Source of the DNA: Candidatus Altimarinota bacterium
GTDB taxonomy: Bacteria; Patescibacteriota; Gracilibacteria; UBA4473
Direction: 5' to 3'
NCBI GenBank assembly: GCA_027028725.1
Contig: JALVIB010000036.1
Location: 1 to 11,175, forward strand
Length of the DNA: 11,175 nucleotides
Shown piece by piece: positions 1 to 5,950 of the stretch. A program made the position numbers and the translations under genes. Below the pieces are notes generated by a model that did not search any database, had not been told where the DNA came from, and was given only the letters and a program-made list of their open reading frames with translations. The number at the start of each line of letters is the position of its first letter. Position 1 is the first letter of the stretch.

Positions 1-2
1 AT

Positions 3-92
3 TTTACACATCTCAAAGAAAAATTAGCAGTTCATCATGGTGCCTCCAAAAACACTCAAATTAATCTCATTTCTGAGTTAATTTTTTTGTAA
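3..92 (+). CDS. 3' end of an unrecognised gene (partial)
   Basis: From position 3 one frame stays open for 29 codons to a TAA at 90-92. It encodes a protein-like C-terminus that reads FTHLKEKLAVHHGASKNTQ and ends in a hydrophobic ELIFL tail. The other two plus frames close within 9 and 21 codons. The start lies outside the window. I do not recognise the family from so short a piece. The balanced residue use and the immediate downstream copy of the iterated TCCCGCGA motif (which follows other genes here) are the only support for it being a real coding end. It would converge on nrdR. Confidence 0.4.
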   Translation, partial: FTHLKEKLAVHHGASKNTQINLISELIFL

Positions 93-131
93 AAAACGCA
101 CCCAAAAAGTTACACCTGCCGAATTTCTAGA

Positions 132-149
132 AAATCCCGCGAAATTTTT
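132..149. repeat. Iterated TCCCGCGA motif, copy after nrdR
   Basis: AAATCCCGCGAAATTTTT abuts the nrdR stop codon (148-150). The full consensus seen across the window is close to AAAATCCCGCGAAATTTT. Its core CGCG and outer AAAAT/ATTTT arms are symmetric, so it is an imperfect 18-bp palindrome (AAAATYYCGCGRRATTTT). It lies between two convergent genes. Confidence 0.85.
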
Positions 150-603
150 ACTTATCCGAGTTTCCCAAAAGTTTTTCAAACTCTTTTTTGAAAGTCTCGA
201 CATCTTTAAATTTCCGATAAACAGAGGCGAACCGAATATAAGCAATGTCATCAAGATCTTTCAGCATTTCAATAATATCTTCTCCGATTTTTTTTGATTT
301 TACGATGGCTTCTTTTCCCCAAGTTTCTTCTAATTCCGTGATTTTTTCGCGGATTTTTGCCAAAGGAACCGGTCTTTTGGCACAAGCAATAGCAATTCCG
401 CGTTTTAGTTTTTCGCGATCATAAGGTTCTGTCGTGCCGTCACTTTTCTCAACCATCAGGTTGGAAGCTTGAATTCTTTCAAAAGTAGTAAACCGGTGTC
501 CGCATTCTTCGCATTCTCGGCGACGACGGATTGAGTTTCCGTGGTCTGTCACACGGCTATCAACGACTTTGGTGTTTTGGCAAGGGCATTTTGTACATTT
601 CAT
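148..603 (-). CDS. nrdR: Transcriptional repressor NrdR
   Basis: NrdR represses ribonucleotide reductase operons by binding NrdR boxes, with nucleotide state sensed by an ATP-cone. Seen here: an N-terminal zinc ribbon with C3/C6 and C31/C34, the family signature TKVVDSR, IRRRREC and HRFTTFERI, then an ATP-cone over about residues 49-139 (MVEKSDGTTEPYDREKLKRG and IAYIRFASVYRKF). The length of 151 aa is normal for the family. The ATG at 603 begins the family's conserved MKC and is preceded by an A-rich leader with only a weak GGA. It lies downstream of smpB on the same strand with a 67-bp gap holding a hairpin repeat. No nrd target gene is in the window. An extra Cys at position 8 is not part of the usual ligand set. 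Confidence 0.97.
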   Translation of the reverse strand: MKCTKCPCQNTKVVDSRVTDHGNSIRRRRECEECGHRFTTFERIQASNLMVEKSDGTTEPYDREKLKRGIAIACAKRPVPLAKIREKITELEETWGKEAIVKSKKIGEDIIEMLKDLDDIAYIRFASVYRKFKDVETFKKEFEKLLGNSDK

Positions 604-632
604 TTTTTCCAGAGTTTTAATATTTTTTTAGA

Positions 633-656
633 TTCCTTCGCTAAAGCTACGGAGGA
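633..656. repeat. Hairpin repeat between smpB and nrdR
   Basis: CCTTCG and CGGAGG arms (6 bp with one T-G pair) surround a CTAAAGCTA loop. The hairpin lies between the smpB stop and the nrdR start. It has no T-tract on the minus strand, so it resembles a dispersed palindromic repeat more than a terminator. Confidence 0.6.
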
Positions 657-660
657 CAAG

Positions 661-674
661 TCGCGGGATTTTAA
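661..674. repeat. Iterated TCCCGCGA motif, copy after smpB
   Basis: TCGCGGGATTTTAA overlaps the smpB stop codon at 671-673. In the direction of the gene it reads as the TCCCGCGA strand, opposite in orientation to the copy after nrdR. Confidence 0.85.
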
Positions 675-1111
675 GAGTTAAAATTTTTCAAAGTCTGGCG
701 AATAGTTCGTTCAACTGACCGATCTTTCAAAACTTGGCGTTTTTCGTACTTCTTTTTACCACGAGCGACGGCTAGTTCGCATTTCAGTTTTCCCTTTTGG
801 TCAAAAATTTTCAAAGGAATAATCGTGTTTCCGCGCTCGTTGGCTTTGATTTCCAGTTTTTTTAGCTCTTTTTTGTGTAAAAGTAATTTTCGTGACCTTT
901 TTTCTTCCTGAATTTCCCGCGAAAATTTCCACGGACTAACTGAAAAATTATCTAGAAACGCTTCTCCATTTCGCACCACCACCCAAGCCGATTTCAAATT
1001 AGCCGAACCGGCACGAATTGATTTTACTTCCCAACCTTGCAGGGAAATTCCCGCGACATAAGTGTCCAGAATTTCGTAATCAAAGCGTGCTTTTCTATTT
1101 TCTATCGCCAT
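671..1111 (-). CDS. smpB: SsrA-binding protein SmpB
   Basis: SmpB binds tmRNA and is essential for trans-translation rescue of stalled ribosomes. Diagnostic blocks are present in order: NRKARFDYEILDTYVAG, LQGWEVKSIRAG, ANLKSAWVVVRNGEAFL, SRKLLLHKKEL, TIIPLKIF, and the basic tail AVARGKKKYEKRQVLKDRS. I place the start at the ATG at 1111 (MAIENRKAR, 146 aa) because family members begin a few residues before NRKAR. An in-frame ATG at 1147 would add 12 residues with no family resemblance. Neither start has a Shine-Dalgarno sequence. The tmRNA gene itself is not in the window. Two copies of the iterated TCCCGCGA motif fall inside the gene (915-922, 1049-1056). Confidence 0.96.
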   Translation of the reverse strand: MAIENRKARFDYEILDTYVAGISLQGWEVKSIRAGSANLKSAWVVVRNGEAFLDNFSVSPWKFSREIQEEKRSRKLLLHKKELKKLEIKANERGNTIIPLKIFDQKGKLKCELAVARGKKKYEKRQVLKDRSVERTIRQTLKNFNS

Positions 1112-1153
1112 TTGGTTTGATTCTACTCGAAAAAATTTTATTGTCATTTGACT

Positions 1154-1181
1154 TTGACATTTTTGTTAATATTTTTAGAAT
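1154..1181 (+). promoter_or_regulatory. Sigma70-type promoter for the 1226 gene
   Basis: TTGACA (1154-1159), a 16-bp spacer and TAGAAT (1176-1181) give a near-consensus promoter. The expected transcription start near 1188 leaves about 38 nt of leader before the ATG at 1226. It lies in the divergent gap between smpB and the unknown gene. Confidence 0.7.
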
Positions 1182-1225
1182 ACTGTCCCAAGTCAAGTTA
1201 AAAAAATTTTTAAAAAATATAAAAG

Positions 1226-1741
1226 ATGCCATTAGATTTGCCACCACAAAGCACTCAAGAAGTAGTAACTCAAAAATTAAATCAAAATCAAGAAGACAGA
1301 GAAACATTTGTAGTTACACCTCAAATATTTGAGAATATGAAAAGCGCAGATGATTTAAGATTGGTTTTGGATAAACTTATTTCTGTTAACGGGGAAGTCA
1401 TCAATACATTAAAGTCTTTAATAGAGGTGACTAAAATTCGTATTAAAGAGTTAAAGAAACCATTAGGAGGGGGGCGTTTAGGAAGGCAGGAAAAAACAGC
1501 TGAAATAGAACTTATCAAAAATGCCATTAACCAATTAGAAACAAATCTGTTTTTTTATCGTTTTAAGTCAAAATCTTTAAAAGTGGAAAATAAGTTTCTG
1601 GTAGATATTCTTAATAGTAAAACCAGACATATAGGAACTGGTAAATTTATTAAATTTTTAGTTGAATTACAGAGAAAAAGGGAGCAAGAAGTTGTGGAAT
1701 TAAATGAATTGATGCAGGATTTATTGAAAACCTATTATTAA
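1226..1741 (+). CDS. Unknown helical, coiled-coil protein
   Basis: The 171-aa product is not one I recognise. It has no signal peptide and no membrane segment. Residues about 40-80 and 90-171 are rich in Lys, Glu, Leu and Ile with heptad-like spacing (for example LVLDKLISVNGEVINTLKSL and LQRKREQEVVELNELMQDLL), which suggests helical coiled coils. A Gly-rich hinge (KPLGGGRLGRQEK) splits the two parts. The N-terminus is Gln/Asn-rich and probably disordered. The gene has its own promoter, starts with ATG after an A-rich leader without Shine-Dalgarno, and is unusually A-rich, with AGA-type arginines where neighbours often use CGN. That may mean recent acquisition, but the evidence is weak. The iterated motif overlaps its stop codon. 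A structural or phage-derived role cannot be excluded. Confidence 0.75.
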   Translation: MPLDLPPQSTQEVVTQKLNQNQEDRETFVVTPQIFENMKSADDLRLVLDKLISVNGEVINTLKSLIEVTKIRIKELKKPLGGGRLGRQEKTAEIELIKNAINQLETNLFFYRFKSKSLKVENKFLVDILNSKTRHIGTGKFIKFLVELQRKREQEVVELNELMQDLLKTYY

Positions 1742-1757
1742 AATCCCGCGAAATTTT
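1741..1757. repeat. Iterated TCCCGCGA motif, copy after the 1226 gene
   Basis: AAATCCCGCGAAATTTT starts on the last base of the TAA stop codon of the unknown gene and lies 50 bp before the antiporter start. Confidence 0.85.
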
Positions 1758-1805
1758 GAGATTTACTGGGTCTATGTTAGATTGCAAGCACTTAACACAA
1801 AAAGA

Positions 1806-2960
1806 ATGACAGATTTTCAAGTGCTTTTGACGCTAATGGTGACAATTTGGGTTTTTGGGAAAATTTTCCGAGCGCTCAAATTGCCGGTTATTTTTGGGGA
1901 ACTTTTGGGAGGAGTAGTTGTTGGACCGCTGGTTTTCGGGTTAGTCACACCGGATAACGAAGTAATCAAAATTCTCGCGGAATTGGGAGCTTTCTTTCTG
2001 ATGCTGCACGCAGGGTTGGAAACCGATCCGCAAAAACTTTTCCACGCTTCCAAAAAATCTTTACTAATTTCGCTGGCGGGAATTATTTTTCCGACAGTGG
2101 GGGGATTTTTTCTCGCGAAATTTTGGGGATTTTCATTTTCTGAATCCTTATTTATCGGTGTGGCCTTATCCACCACCGCTATTGCTATTTCGGTTAGGCT
2201 TTTCAAGGATTTCAAAATCCTAGGAACGAGTGTTTCAGATATCACCATCGGAGCGGCGGTTATCGATGATGTCGTAGCGTTGATTTTGTTTTCTATGGTT
2301 TTAAACATTGTAGAAACCGGATCTATCAATTTTATGGAAGTTTGCATAATGCTCGCGAAAATTTTGGCGTTCTTTGGCGTAGTTTTGGTCGGAGGATTAA
2401 AACTAGAAAAATACACCGACAAATTTTTTGCGAAAAGAGCTTTTACTTCAACCTTGGTAATTGCTTTATTGCTGGGAATGTTTTCCGAAATAATTGGTTT
2501 ACACGCGATTGTAGGGGCATTTCTCGCGGGATTATTTATCCAAGAAGAAGTTCTTGACACCAAAAAATTCGCGAGATTGGAGGACAGGGTTTACGGAATT
2601 ACTTACGGGTTTCTGGGACCAATTTTTTTCGCGAGTTTAGCTCTGCATTTAGATTTTTCCGCGATTTTTACTGCTCCGTTATTATTGATTGGTATAGTTT
2701 TAGTCGCGATTTTCGGGAAAATTTTTGGAGCCGGTTTGGCAGCGTGGTATCAAAAAATTGATTTCAAAAAATCGGTTTTAATCGGTTTAGCAATGAATTC
2801 GCGGGGGGCAGTGGAATTGATTATTGCTTCCATCGGATTACAAAAAGGGATTATTGATGAAACAATTTTTTCAATCCTGATTTTGATGGCTTTCGGGACA
2901 ACTTTGTTTTCAATTTTCACGATGAAGCCAATGGCGAAATTAGTTTGTCATAAAAAATAG
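1806..2960 (+). CDS. CPA2-family Na+/H+ (cation:proton) antiporter
   Basis: This integral inner-membrane protein exchanges Na+ (or K+) for protons. Hydrophobic segments fill most of its 384 residues, about 12 by eye. Family signatures are clear: LKLPVIFGELLGGVVVGP near the N-terminus, the unwound-helix segment ALSTTAIAISVRLFKD, the paired aspartates in GAAVIDDVVALILF (D154-D155 with this start), and a late conserved block MNSRGAVELIIASIGLQKG. A DD pair is typical of electrogenic NapA/NhaA-like exchangers, whereas ND is usual in electroneutral ones. There is no C-terminal RCK/TrkA-N domain, so it resembles NapA more than full-length KefB. I prefer the ATG at 1806; an upstream in-frame TTG at 1782 adds eight polar residues. 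It appears to be a single gene between repeat-containing gaps. Confidence 0.92.
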   Translation: MTDFQVLLTLMVTIWVFGKIFRALKLPVIFGELLGGVVVGPLVFGLVTPDNEVIKILAELGAFFLMLHAGLETDPQKLFHASKKSLLISLAGIIFPTVGGFFLAKFWGFSFSESLFIGVALSTTAIAISVRLFKDFKILGTSVSDITIGAAVIDDVVALILFSMVLNIVETGSINFMEVCIMLAKILAFFGVVLVGGLKLEKYTDKFFAKRAFTSTLVIALLLGMFSEIIGLHAIVGAFLAGLFIQEEVLDTKKFARLEDRVYGITYGFLGPIFFASLALHLDFSAIFTAPLLLIGIVLVAIFGKIFGAGLAAWYQKIDFKKSVLIGLAMNSRGAVELIIASIGLQKGIIDETIFSILILMAFGTTLFSIFTMKPMAKLVCHKK

Positions 2961-2978
2961 AAAATCCCGCGAAAAAAT
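2961..2978. repeat. Iterated TCCCGCGA motif, copy after the antiporter
   Basis: AAAATCCCGCGAAAAAAT follows the antiporter TAG stop with no gap. Confidence 0.85.
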
Positions 2979-2987
2979 TCACAATCC

Positions 2988-3037
2988 TATCCCTGAGCGA
3001 CAAATATTTTTCAAAATTTAGAAGTCGAACGGGTCTC
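2988..3037. repeat. Dispersed repeat, copy 1
   Basis: Two blocks, TATCC-CTGAGCGA (2988-3000) and AGAAGTCGAACGGGTCTC (3020-3037), recur in the same order and spacing at 4570-4618. The material between the blocks is not conserved. This looks like a dispersed non-coding repeat. Confidence 0.6.
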
Positions 3038-3042
3038 CCTTT

Positions 3043-3126
3043 GGATTTGCTTCTGACGGATTTTAACAAATCCCCCTCAGTCCCCCTTTATCAAGGGGGA
3101 AGCTTAGATCCCCGCTTCCGCGGGGA
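3043..3126. repeat. Three nested/adjacent hairpins between antiporter and pduL
   Basis: GGATTTG (3043-3049) pairs with CAAATCC (3067-3073). It is followed by TCCCCCTT-TATC-AAGGGGGA (3081-3100) and TCCCCGC-TTCC-GCGGGGA (3109-3126). The second belongs to the same G/C-run family as the palindromes at 6496, 8578 and 9059. Any of them could stop antiporter transcription, but none is followed by a clear T-tract on the plus strand. Confidence 0.7.
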
Positions 3127-3167
3127 TAAATTCCACCAACAGCTCGTTCCTCGCTGGGTGTCATTTA

Positions 3168-3185
3168 TTTTTTCGCGGGATTTTT
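3168..3185. repeat. Iterated TCCCGCGA motif, copy before pduL
   Basis: ATTTTTTCGCGGGATTTT lies 40 bp before the pduL start and directly upstream of its likely -10 element, in the place where a -35 box would be expected. Confidence 0.8.
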
Positions 3186-3192
3186 GAAAAAC

Positions 3193-3201
3193 TGCTAGAA
3201 T
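3193..3201 (+). promoter_or_regulatory. Extended -10 promoter for pduL
   Basis: TGCTAGAAT is an extended -10 element (TGN plus TAGAAT), 23 bp before the ATG. No -35 box is visible; that position is occupied by the iterated TCGCGGGA motif. Confidence 0.45.
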
Positions 3202-3224
3202 TTATCCGGTTTTAAAAAATAAAA

Positions 3225-3845
3225 ATGAAAGTAGTTATCAATCTTTCTAATCATCACATTCATCTTTCCCAAGAAGATTTGGAGCAATTATTTGGCAAAG
3301 GATACGAATTGAAAAAACTCGCGGATTTAAGGCAACCGGGACAATTTGCCGCGGAGGAAACAGTGGATATTCAAGGTCCAAAAGGGGAATTAAAAAACTT
3401 GCGTGTTCTGGGACCGGTGCGTTCGCAAACGCAATGTGAAATCATGCTAGGAGATACTTGGCATTTAGGAATTAAAAAATCACATATTCGGCTTTCTGGT
3501 GATTTGCAAGGAACAAGTCCGTTCACAATTATTGGACCGCAGGGGAAAGTGGAGAAAAAAGAAGGACTAATTGTTGCCAAAAGACATATTCATTTAGATG
3601 AAAAAACCGCGAAAAAATGGCAAGTGGAGCATGGACAAGAAGTTTCTATTCGGGCGGGGCTAGATGAACGGAATGTTGTTTTTGAAGATGTCATCATTCG
3701 CGTAAGTCAGAAATTTGTTCCCGAATGTCATATTGATTTTGAAGAAGGGAATGCAGCGGGAATTAAAAACGGCGATATGGGGGAAGTTTTGTTAAAAAAA
3801 GCAGGTAAACGCGGAGTTTGTGAGATTTGTTTCGCGGAAATGTAA
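3225..3845 (+). CDS. pduL: PduL-type phosphate acyltransferase
   Basis: PduL-family enzymes interconvert acyl-CoA and acyl-phosphate (acetyl or propanoyl), unrelated in fold to Pta. The product has 206 aa and carries the two-barrel signatures: the first His motif LSNHHIHLS (H11, H13), QPGQFAAEETVDIQGPKG, RVLGPVRSQTQ, SGDLQGTSPFTIIGP, the second His motif IVAKRHIHLD (H121, H123), and CHIDFEEGNAAG (H169). These histidines match the zinc ligands known in the family. The protein begins directly with the catalytic domain and has no N-terminal encapsulation peptide, so it should be cytosolic and not targeted to a microcompartment. An acetate kinase partner, which would give ATP from acetyl-CoA, is not in the window. 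The start is the only ATG before the first His motif; the leader is A-rich with no Shine-Dalgarno. Confidence 0.93.
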   Translation: MKVVINLSNHHIHLSQEDLEQLFGKGYELKKLADLRQPGQFAAEETVDIQGPKGELKNLRVLGPVRSQTQCEIMLGDTWHLGIKKSHIRLSGDLQGTSPFTIIGPQGKVEKKEGLIVAKRHIHLDEKTAKKWQVEHGQEVSIRAGLDERNVVFEDVIIRVSQKFVPECHIDFEEGNAAGIKNGDMGEVLLKKAGKRGVCEICFAEM

Positions 3846-3862
3846 AAATTTCGCGGGATTTT
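3846..3862. repeat. Iterated TCCCGCGA motif, copy after pduL
   Basis: AAATTTCGCGGGATTTT begins one base after the pduL TAA stop codon. Confidence 0.85.
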
Positions 3863-3868
3863 CAAAAA

Positions 3869-3893
3869 GGACAGGTTTTAAACCTGTCCCTAC
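3869..3893. repeat. Palindromic repeat (GGACAGGTTT core)
   Basis: GGACAGGTTT and AAACCTGTCC are perfect inverted arms around one T (3869-3889), followed by CTAC. The right-hand end (CC-CTAC) resembles the ends of the palindromes at 6012 and 10368. Confidence 0.75.
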
Positions 3894-3925
3894 TTGTTAA
3901 CTCGTAAACTCGTCAACTTGTAAAC
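3894..3925 (+). repeat. Four tandem 8-bp repeats
   Basis: The units are TTGTTAAC, TCGTAAAC, TCGTCAAC and TTGTAAAC with no spacers (consensus TYGTNAAC). They lie directly between the GGACAGG palindrome and the frr promoter, ending nine bases before its -35 box. Confidence 0.8.
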
Positions 3926-3933
3926 TTTCCTAA

Positions 3934-3962
3934 TTGACTATCTCCTCACTTCCGTTTAAAAT
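3934..3962 (+). promoter_or_regulatory. Sigma70-type promoter for frr
   Basis: TTGACT (3934-3939), a 17-bp spacer and TAAAAT (3957-3962), 25 bp before the frr ATG. The -10 box overlaps the left arm of an iterated TCCCGCGA motif. Confidence 0.65.
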
Positions 3963-3975
3963 TCCCGCGAAATTT
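3958..3975. repeat. Iterated TCCCGCGA motif, copy before frr
   Basis: AAAATTCCCGCGAAATTT lies 11 bp before the frr ATG, overlapping the predicted -10 box and the start of the leader. Confidence 0.8.
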
Positions 3976-3986
3976 AACCTTAAATA

Positions 3987-4532
3987 ATGATTACAGAATT
4001 ACAATCACAATTAGATAAAACGATTGACCATTTGAAAACGAAACTCGCGACTTTGCAGGCGGGGAAAGCAACACCAACAATGGTTGATGAAATCCAAGTA
4101 GAAAATTACGGCTCAATGATGCCGTTGAAGTCTGTGGCGAATATCTCTTGTCCAGATAATAAAACAATTAAAATCGAGCCGTGGGATAAAAGCTCAATCG
4201 GTGCGATTGCCAAAGCCATTCAGGAATCAGATTTAGGAATAAATCCGCAAAACATGGGGGATCACTTGTTTTTACCAATTCCGCCAATGACCGAAGAACG
4301 CCGTAAAAAATTGGTTAAAATTGTTAAAGAAGAAGAAGAAACCGCGAAAATTTCTGTTAGAAATATTCGCCACGATTTTTTGAAAAAAGTTAAAGCTCAA
4401 AAAGACGACAACGAAATTTCCGAAGATGAGCAGAAAAAACTAGAAAAAGACATTCAGGAAAAAATCGATGAAACCAACAAAAAAATAGCGGAAATGGCGA
4501 AAAACAAGGAAACTGATATTATGAAGGTGTAG
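3987..4532 (+). CDS. frr: Ribosome recycling factor
   Basis: RRF acts with EF-G to split the post-termination ribosome. The 181-aa product is close to the usual 185. Visible family blocks are LQAGKATPTMVDEIQVENYG, IEPWDKSSIGAIAKAIQESDLGINP, and the hinge-to-helix run PIPPMTEERRKKLVKIVKEE followed by AKISVRNIRHDFLKKVK. The bulk is the three-helix bundle (about 1-28 and 105-181), with the small beta domain between. It lacks pyrH, its frequent upstream neighbour, and has its own promoter. The ATG at 3987 gives the normal N-terminus with an A-rich leader. Its TAG stop lies inside the left arm of a downstream hairpin. Confidence 0.97.
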   Translation: MITELQSQLDKTIDHLKTKLATLQAGKATPTMVDEIQVENYGSMMPLKSVANISCPDNKTIKIEPWDKSSIGAIAKAIQESDLGINPQNMGDHLFLPIPPMTEERRKKLVKIVKEEEETAKISVRNIRHDFLKKVKAQKDDNEISEDEQKKLEKDIQEKIDETNKKIAEMAKNKETDIMKV

Positions 4533-4568
4533 CAATACTCTACGAGCTTGCGAGTAGCTTGTATTGCT
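4531..4568. terminator. Hairpin overlapping the frr stop codon
   Basis: AGCAATAC (4531-4538) pairs perfectly with GTATTGCT (4561-4568). An inner CTAC (4540-4543)/GTAG (4554-4557) stem is nested within. The left arm includes the last two bases of the frr stop codon. Only a TTTA follows, so termination would be weak. A dispersed palindromic repeat inserted at the gene end is the alternative. Confidence 0.5.
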
Positions 4569-4569
4569 T

Positions 4570-4618
4570 TATCCTGAGCGATAAGAATTAGGTAAAAACA
4601 AGAAGCCGAATAGATCTC
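4570..4618. repeat. Dispersed repeat, copy 2
   Basis: TATCCTGAGCGA (4570-4581) and AGAAGCCGAATAGATCTC (4601-4618) match the two blocks of the copy at 2988-3037 with a few substitutions. It fills most of the frr-ftsQ gap. Confidence 0.55.
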
Positions 4619-4640
4619 GTTCTAATAAAAAACTAAAATT

Positions 4641-5498
4641 ATGCGTCATCGCCCGCCTCTGCGTCGTTCACTTTTACTTGATTCTTCTCGCAAACGAAGA
4701 ATTTCGCGGAAAACTCGTGTCCGAAACAAGTTTTTGAATATTTTCGCGGGATTTTCAGGATTAAAGAATTTAAAAAACATTTTCCGTTGGTCAGTTCTGG
4801 CGGGGCTAATTTTTACGGGAATGGCTGGATTTTTGCTTTTCGCAATATTTTCCCCCTATTATGAATTGAAAAAAATCTCTGTCGTACGAAACAACGAAAC
4901 TATTCCGGCGGAAGTGGTACAAAATATTTCTAGTAAATTTCTGGGGAAAAACATGTTTTTCCTGCGTAAAGAAGAAATTAAAAACTTGCTTAGAGAGAAA
5001 TTTCCAGAAATCAACAAAATCGAAATTACTGATAAATGGCCGTCCGAAATTGAGATAAATTTAGAATTATCGCCCGCGAAATATACGATTTTTGACGAAA
5101 AATCCGCGAATTTTGCTTCTATTACCGCCAGCGGAATTGTGATTTCCGAAAACAGCACCGATGGCTTGCCCGTTATCAAAGTTTTGCAATACGATAAACC
5201 GCTCAAAGTTCATACGCGGTTTGTTTCGGCGGACTGGTTGGAAAAAATAAATTTGGCTGAAGAGCTTTTGCGAGAAGAAATAAAACTGCCTATTCGTGAA
5301 ATTCGGTTGTTAATGAAAGCCCGCGAAGTTCATTTTGTGACGAATAATGATAGTGTTATTTGGATAGATTTAGAGCAATCAATTCCGCAACAAATTAAAA
5401 AACTTGTTTTGGCGGAAGGGAAAATCAAATTGTATAGCAAACAATTTACACATATTGATTTACGAATCCCGAAACAGATTTTTTGGGAATGGCGCTAA
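4641..5498 (+). CDS. ftsQ: FtsQ/DivIB-like cell-division protein
   Basis: FtsQ/DivIB links the divisome subunits across the membrane. The 285-aa product has the expected layout: a strongly basic cytoplasmic N-terminus (residues 1-49, many Arg and Lys), one membrane helix (about 50-70, SVLAGLIFTGMAGFLLFAIF), a POTRA domain (about 74-146, with FFLRKEEIKNLLREKFPEI and the typical WPSEIEINLEL), then a beta-rich extracytoplasmic domain ending in FTHIDLRIPKQIFWEWR, which fits the FtsQ end. No mur or fts genes adjoin it, which is unusual, so the name rests on architecture. A motif copy (4744-4751) encodes FAGF in the N-terminus. The ATG at 4641 has no Shine-Dalgarno. Confidence 0.82.
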   Translation: MRHRPPLRRSLLLDSSRKRRISRKTRVRNKFLNIFAGFSGLKNLKNIFRWSVLAGLIFTGMAGFLLFAIFSPYYELKKISVVRNNETIPAEVVQNISSKFLGKNMFFLRKEEIKNLLREKFPEINKIEITDKWPSEIEINLELSPAKYTIFDEKSANFASITASGIVISENSTDGLPVIKVLQYDKPLKVHTRFVSADWLEKINLAEELLREEIKLPIREIRLLMKAREVHFVTNNDSVIWIDLEQSIPQQIKKLVLAEGKIKLYSKQFTHIDLRIPKQIFWEWR

Positions 5499-5514
5499 AT
5501 TTTCGCGGGATTTT
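5499..5514. repeat. Iterated TCCCGCGA motif, copy after ftsQ
   Basis: ATTTTCGCGGGATTTT directly follows the ftsQ stop codon, and its last two T bases are also the first bases of the downstream -35 box (TTGACA). Confidence 0.85.
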
Positions 5515-5540
5515 GACAAAATTAAATAATTACCTAGAAT
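5513..5540 (+). promoter_or_regulatory. Sigma70-type promoter for the lipoprotein gene
   Basis: TTGACA (5513-5518), a 16-bp spacer and TAGAAT (5535-5540) repeat exactly the two boxes and spacing of the promoter at 1154. Expected leader length is about 23 nt. Confidence 0.7.
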
Positions 5541-5569
5541 CAAAGAGCTTATTTTTTAACCTTTTAACA

Positions 5570-5929
5570 ATGAAAAAAGCATTAATCTTATCTTTGGGGC
5601 TAGCTGTTGTCTTTGGACTAGCAGGTTGCGAACAAGGAACAAAAATGAAAGACGCTGTAAATAGCGCCACAGAAAAAGCGGTAAACGCTGTCGAAAAACC
5701 AGTTATGGTTTTGGGAGACGGATTGAAAGATGCAGCTGACAAAGTTGCTGAAACAGCTGGAGACGCCGTTGACGCGGCTGGCGAAGTTGCTGAAAACGCA
5801 GCTGATAAAGCAGGAGAAATGGCTGAAGACGCTAAAGACGCTGTAAACGATGCTGCTGAAGCAGTAGTTGATACTGGAGCAGACATGGCTGACAAAGCTG
5901 CTGATGTGGTAAACGAAGCAACTGAATAA
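5570..5929 (+). CDS. Small Ala-rich lipoprotein, LEA-like helical repeats
   Basis: The 119-aa product begins MKKALILSLGLAVVFGLAGC, a typical lipoprotein signal peptide with lipobox LAGC and the acylated Cys at residue 20. The mature part is almost all Ala, Asp, Glu, Val and Lys in amphipathic helical repeats such as AADKVAETAGDAVDAAGEVAE and AADKAGEMAEDA, roughly 11 residues long. Such 11-mer Ala-rich repeats are seen in late-embryogenesis-abundant-like and apolipoprotein-like helices, so an envelope-associated stabilising or lipid-surface role is possible, but this is inference. I chose the ATG at 5570 because it starts the signal peptide; a longer frame from 5483 adds 29 residues and begins inside ftsQ. 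The gene stands alone between its own promoter and terminator and may be well expressed. Confidence 0.85.
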   Translation: MKKALILSLGLAVVFGLAGCEQGTKMKDAVNSATEKAVNAVEKPVMVLGDGLKDAADKVAETAGDAVDAAGEVAENAADKAGEMAEDAKDAVNDAAEAVVDTGADMADKAADVVNEATE

Positions 5930-5950
5930 TTTTCAGAAAAATATTAAGAA

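Noticed and set aside
1112..1147. Upstream ATG of smpB
   Set aside because: The 12 extra residues have no family resemblance, and neither start has a Shine-Dalgarno to favour it.
1148..1225. tmRNA or tRNA gene next to smpB
   Set aside because: The gap is too short and shows no acceptor/T-arm pairing or GTTCRA-type T-loop; I saw no tRNA elsewhere in the window.
1018..1332. Open frames crossing the smpB start and the divergent gap
   Set aside because: They overlap smpB and the promoter region, and their products are Phe/Leu/Lys-biased translations of AT-rich DNA.
1782..1805. TTG as the antiporter start
   Set aside because: It adds eight polar residues before the natural N-terminus; the ATG at 1806 gives a typical start just before the first membrane helix.
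1817..2563. Long minus-strand open frame opposite the antiporter
   Set aside because: It is antisense to a clear membrane-protein gene and its product is a low-complexity Ser/Thr/Pro/Lys-rich sequence with no family features.
5530..5895. Ser/Ala-rich minus-strand open frame opposite the lipoprotein gene
   Set aside because: It is the mirror of the Ala-rich repeats; the plus strand has the signal peptide, promoter and terminator.
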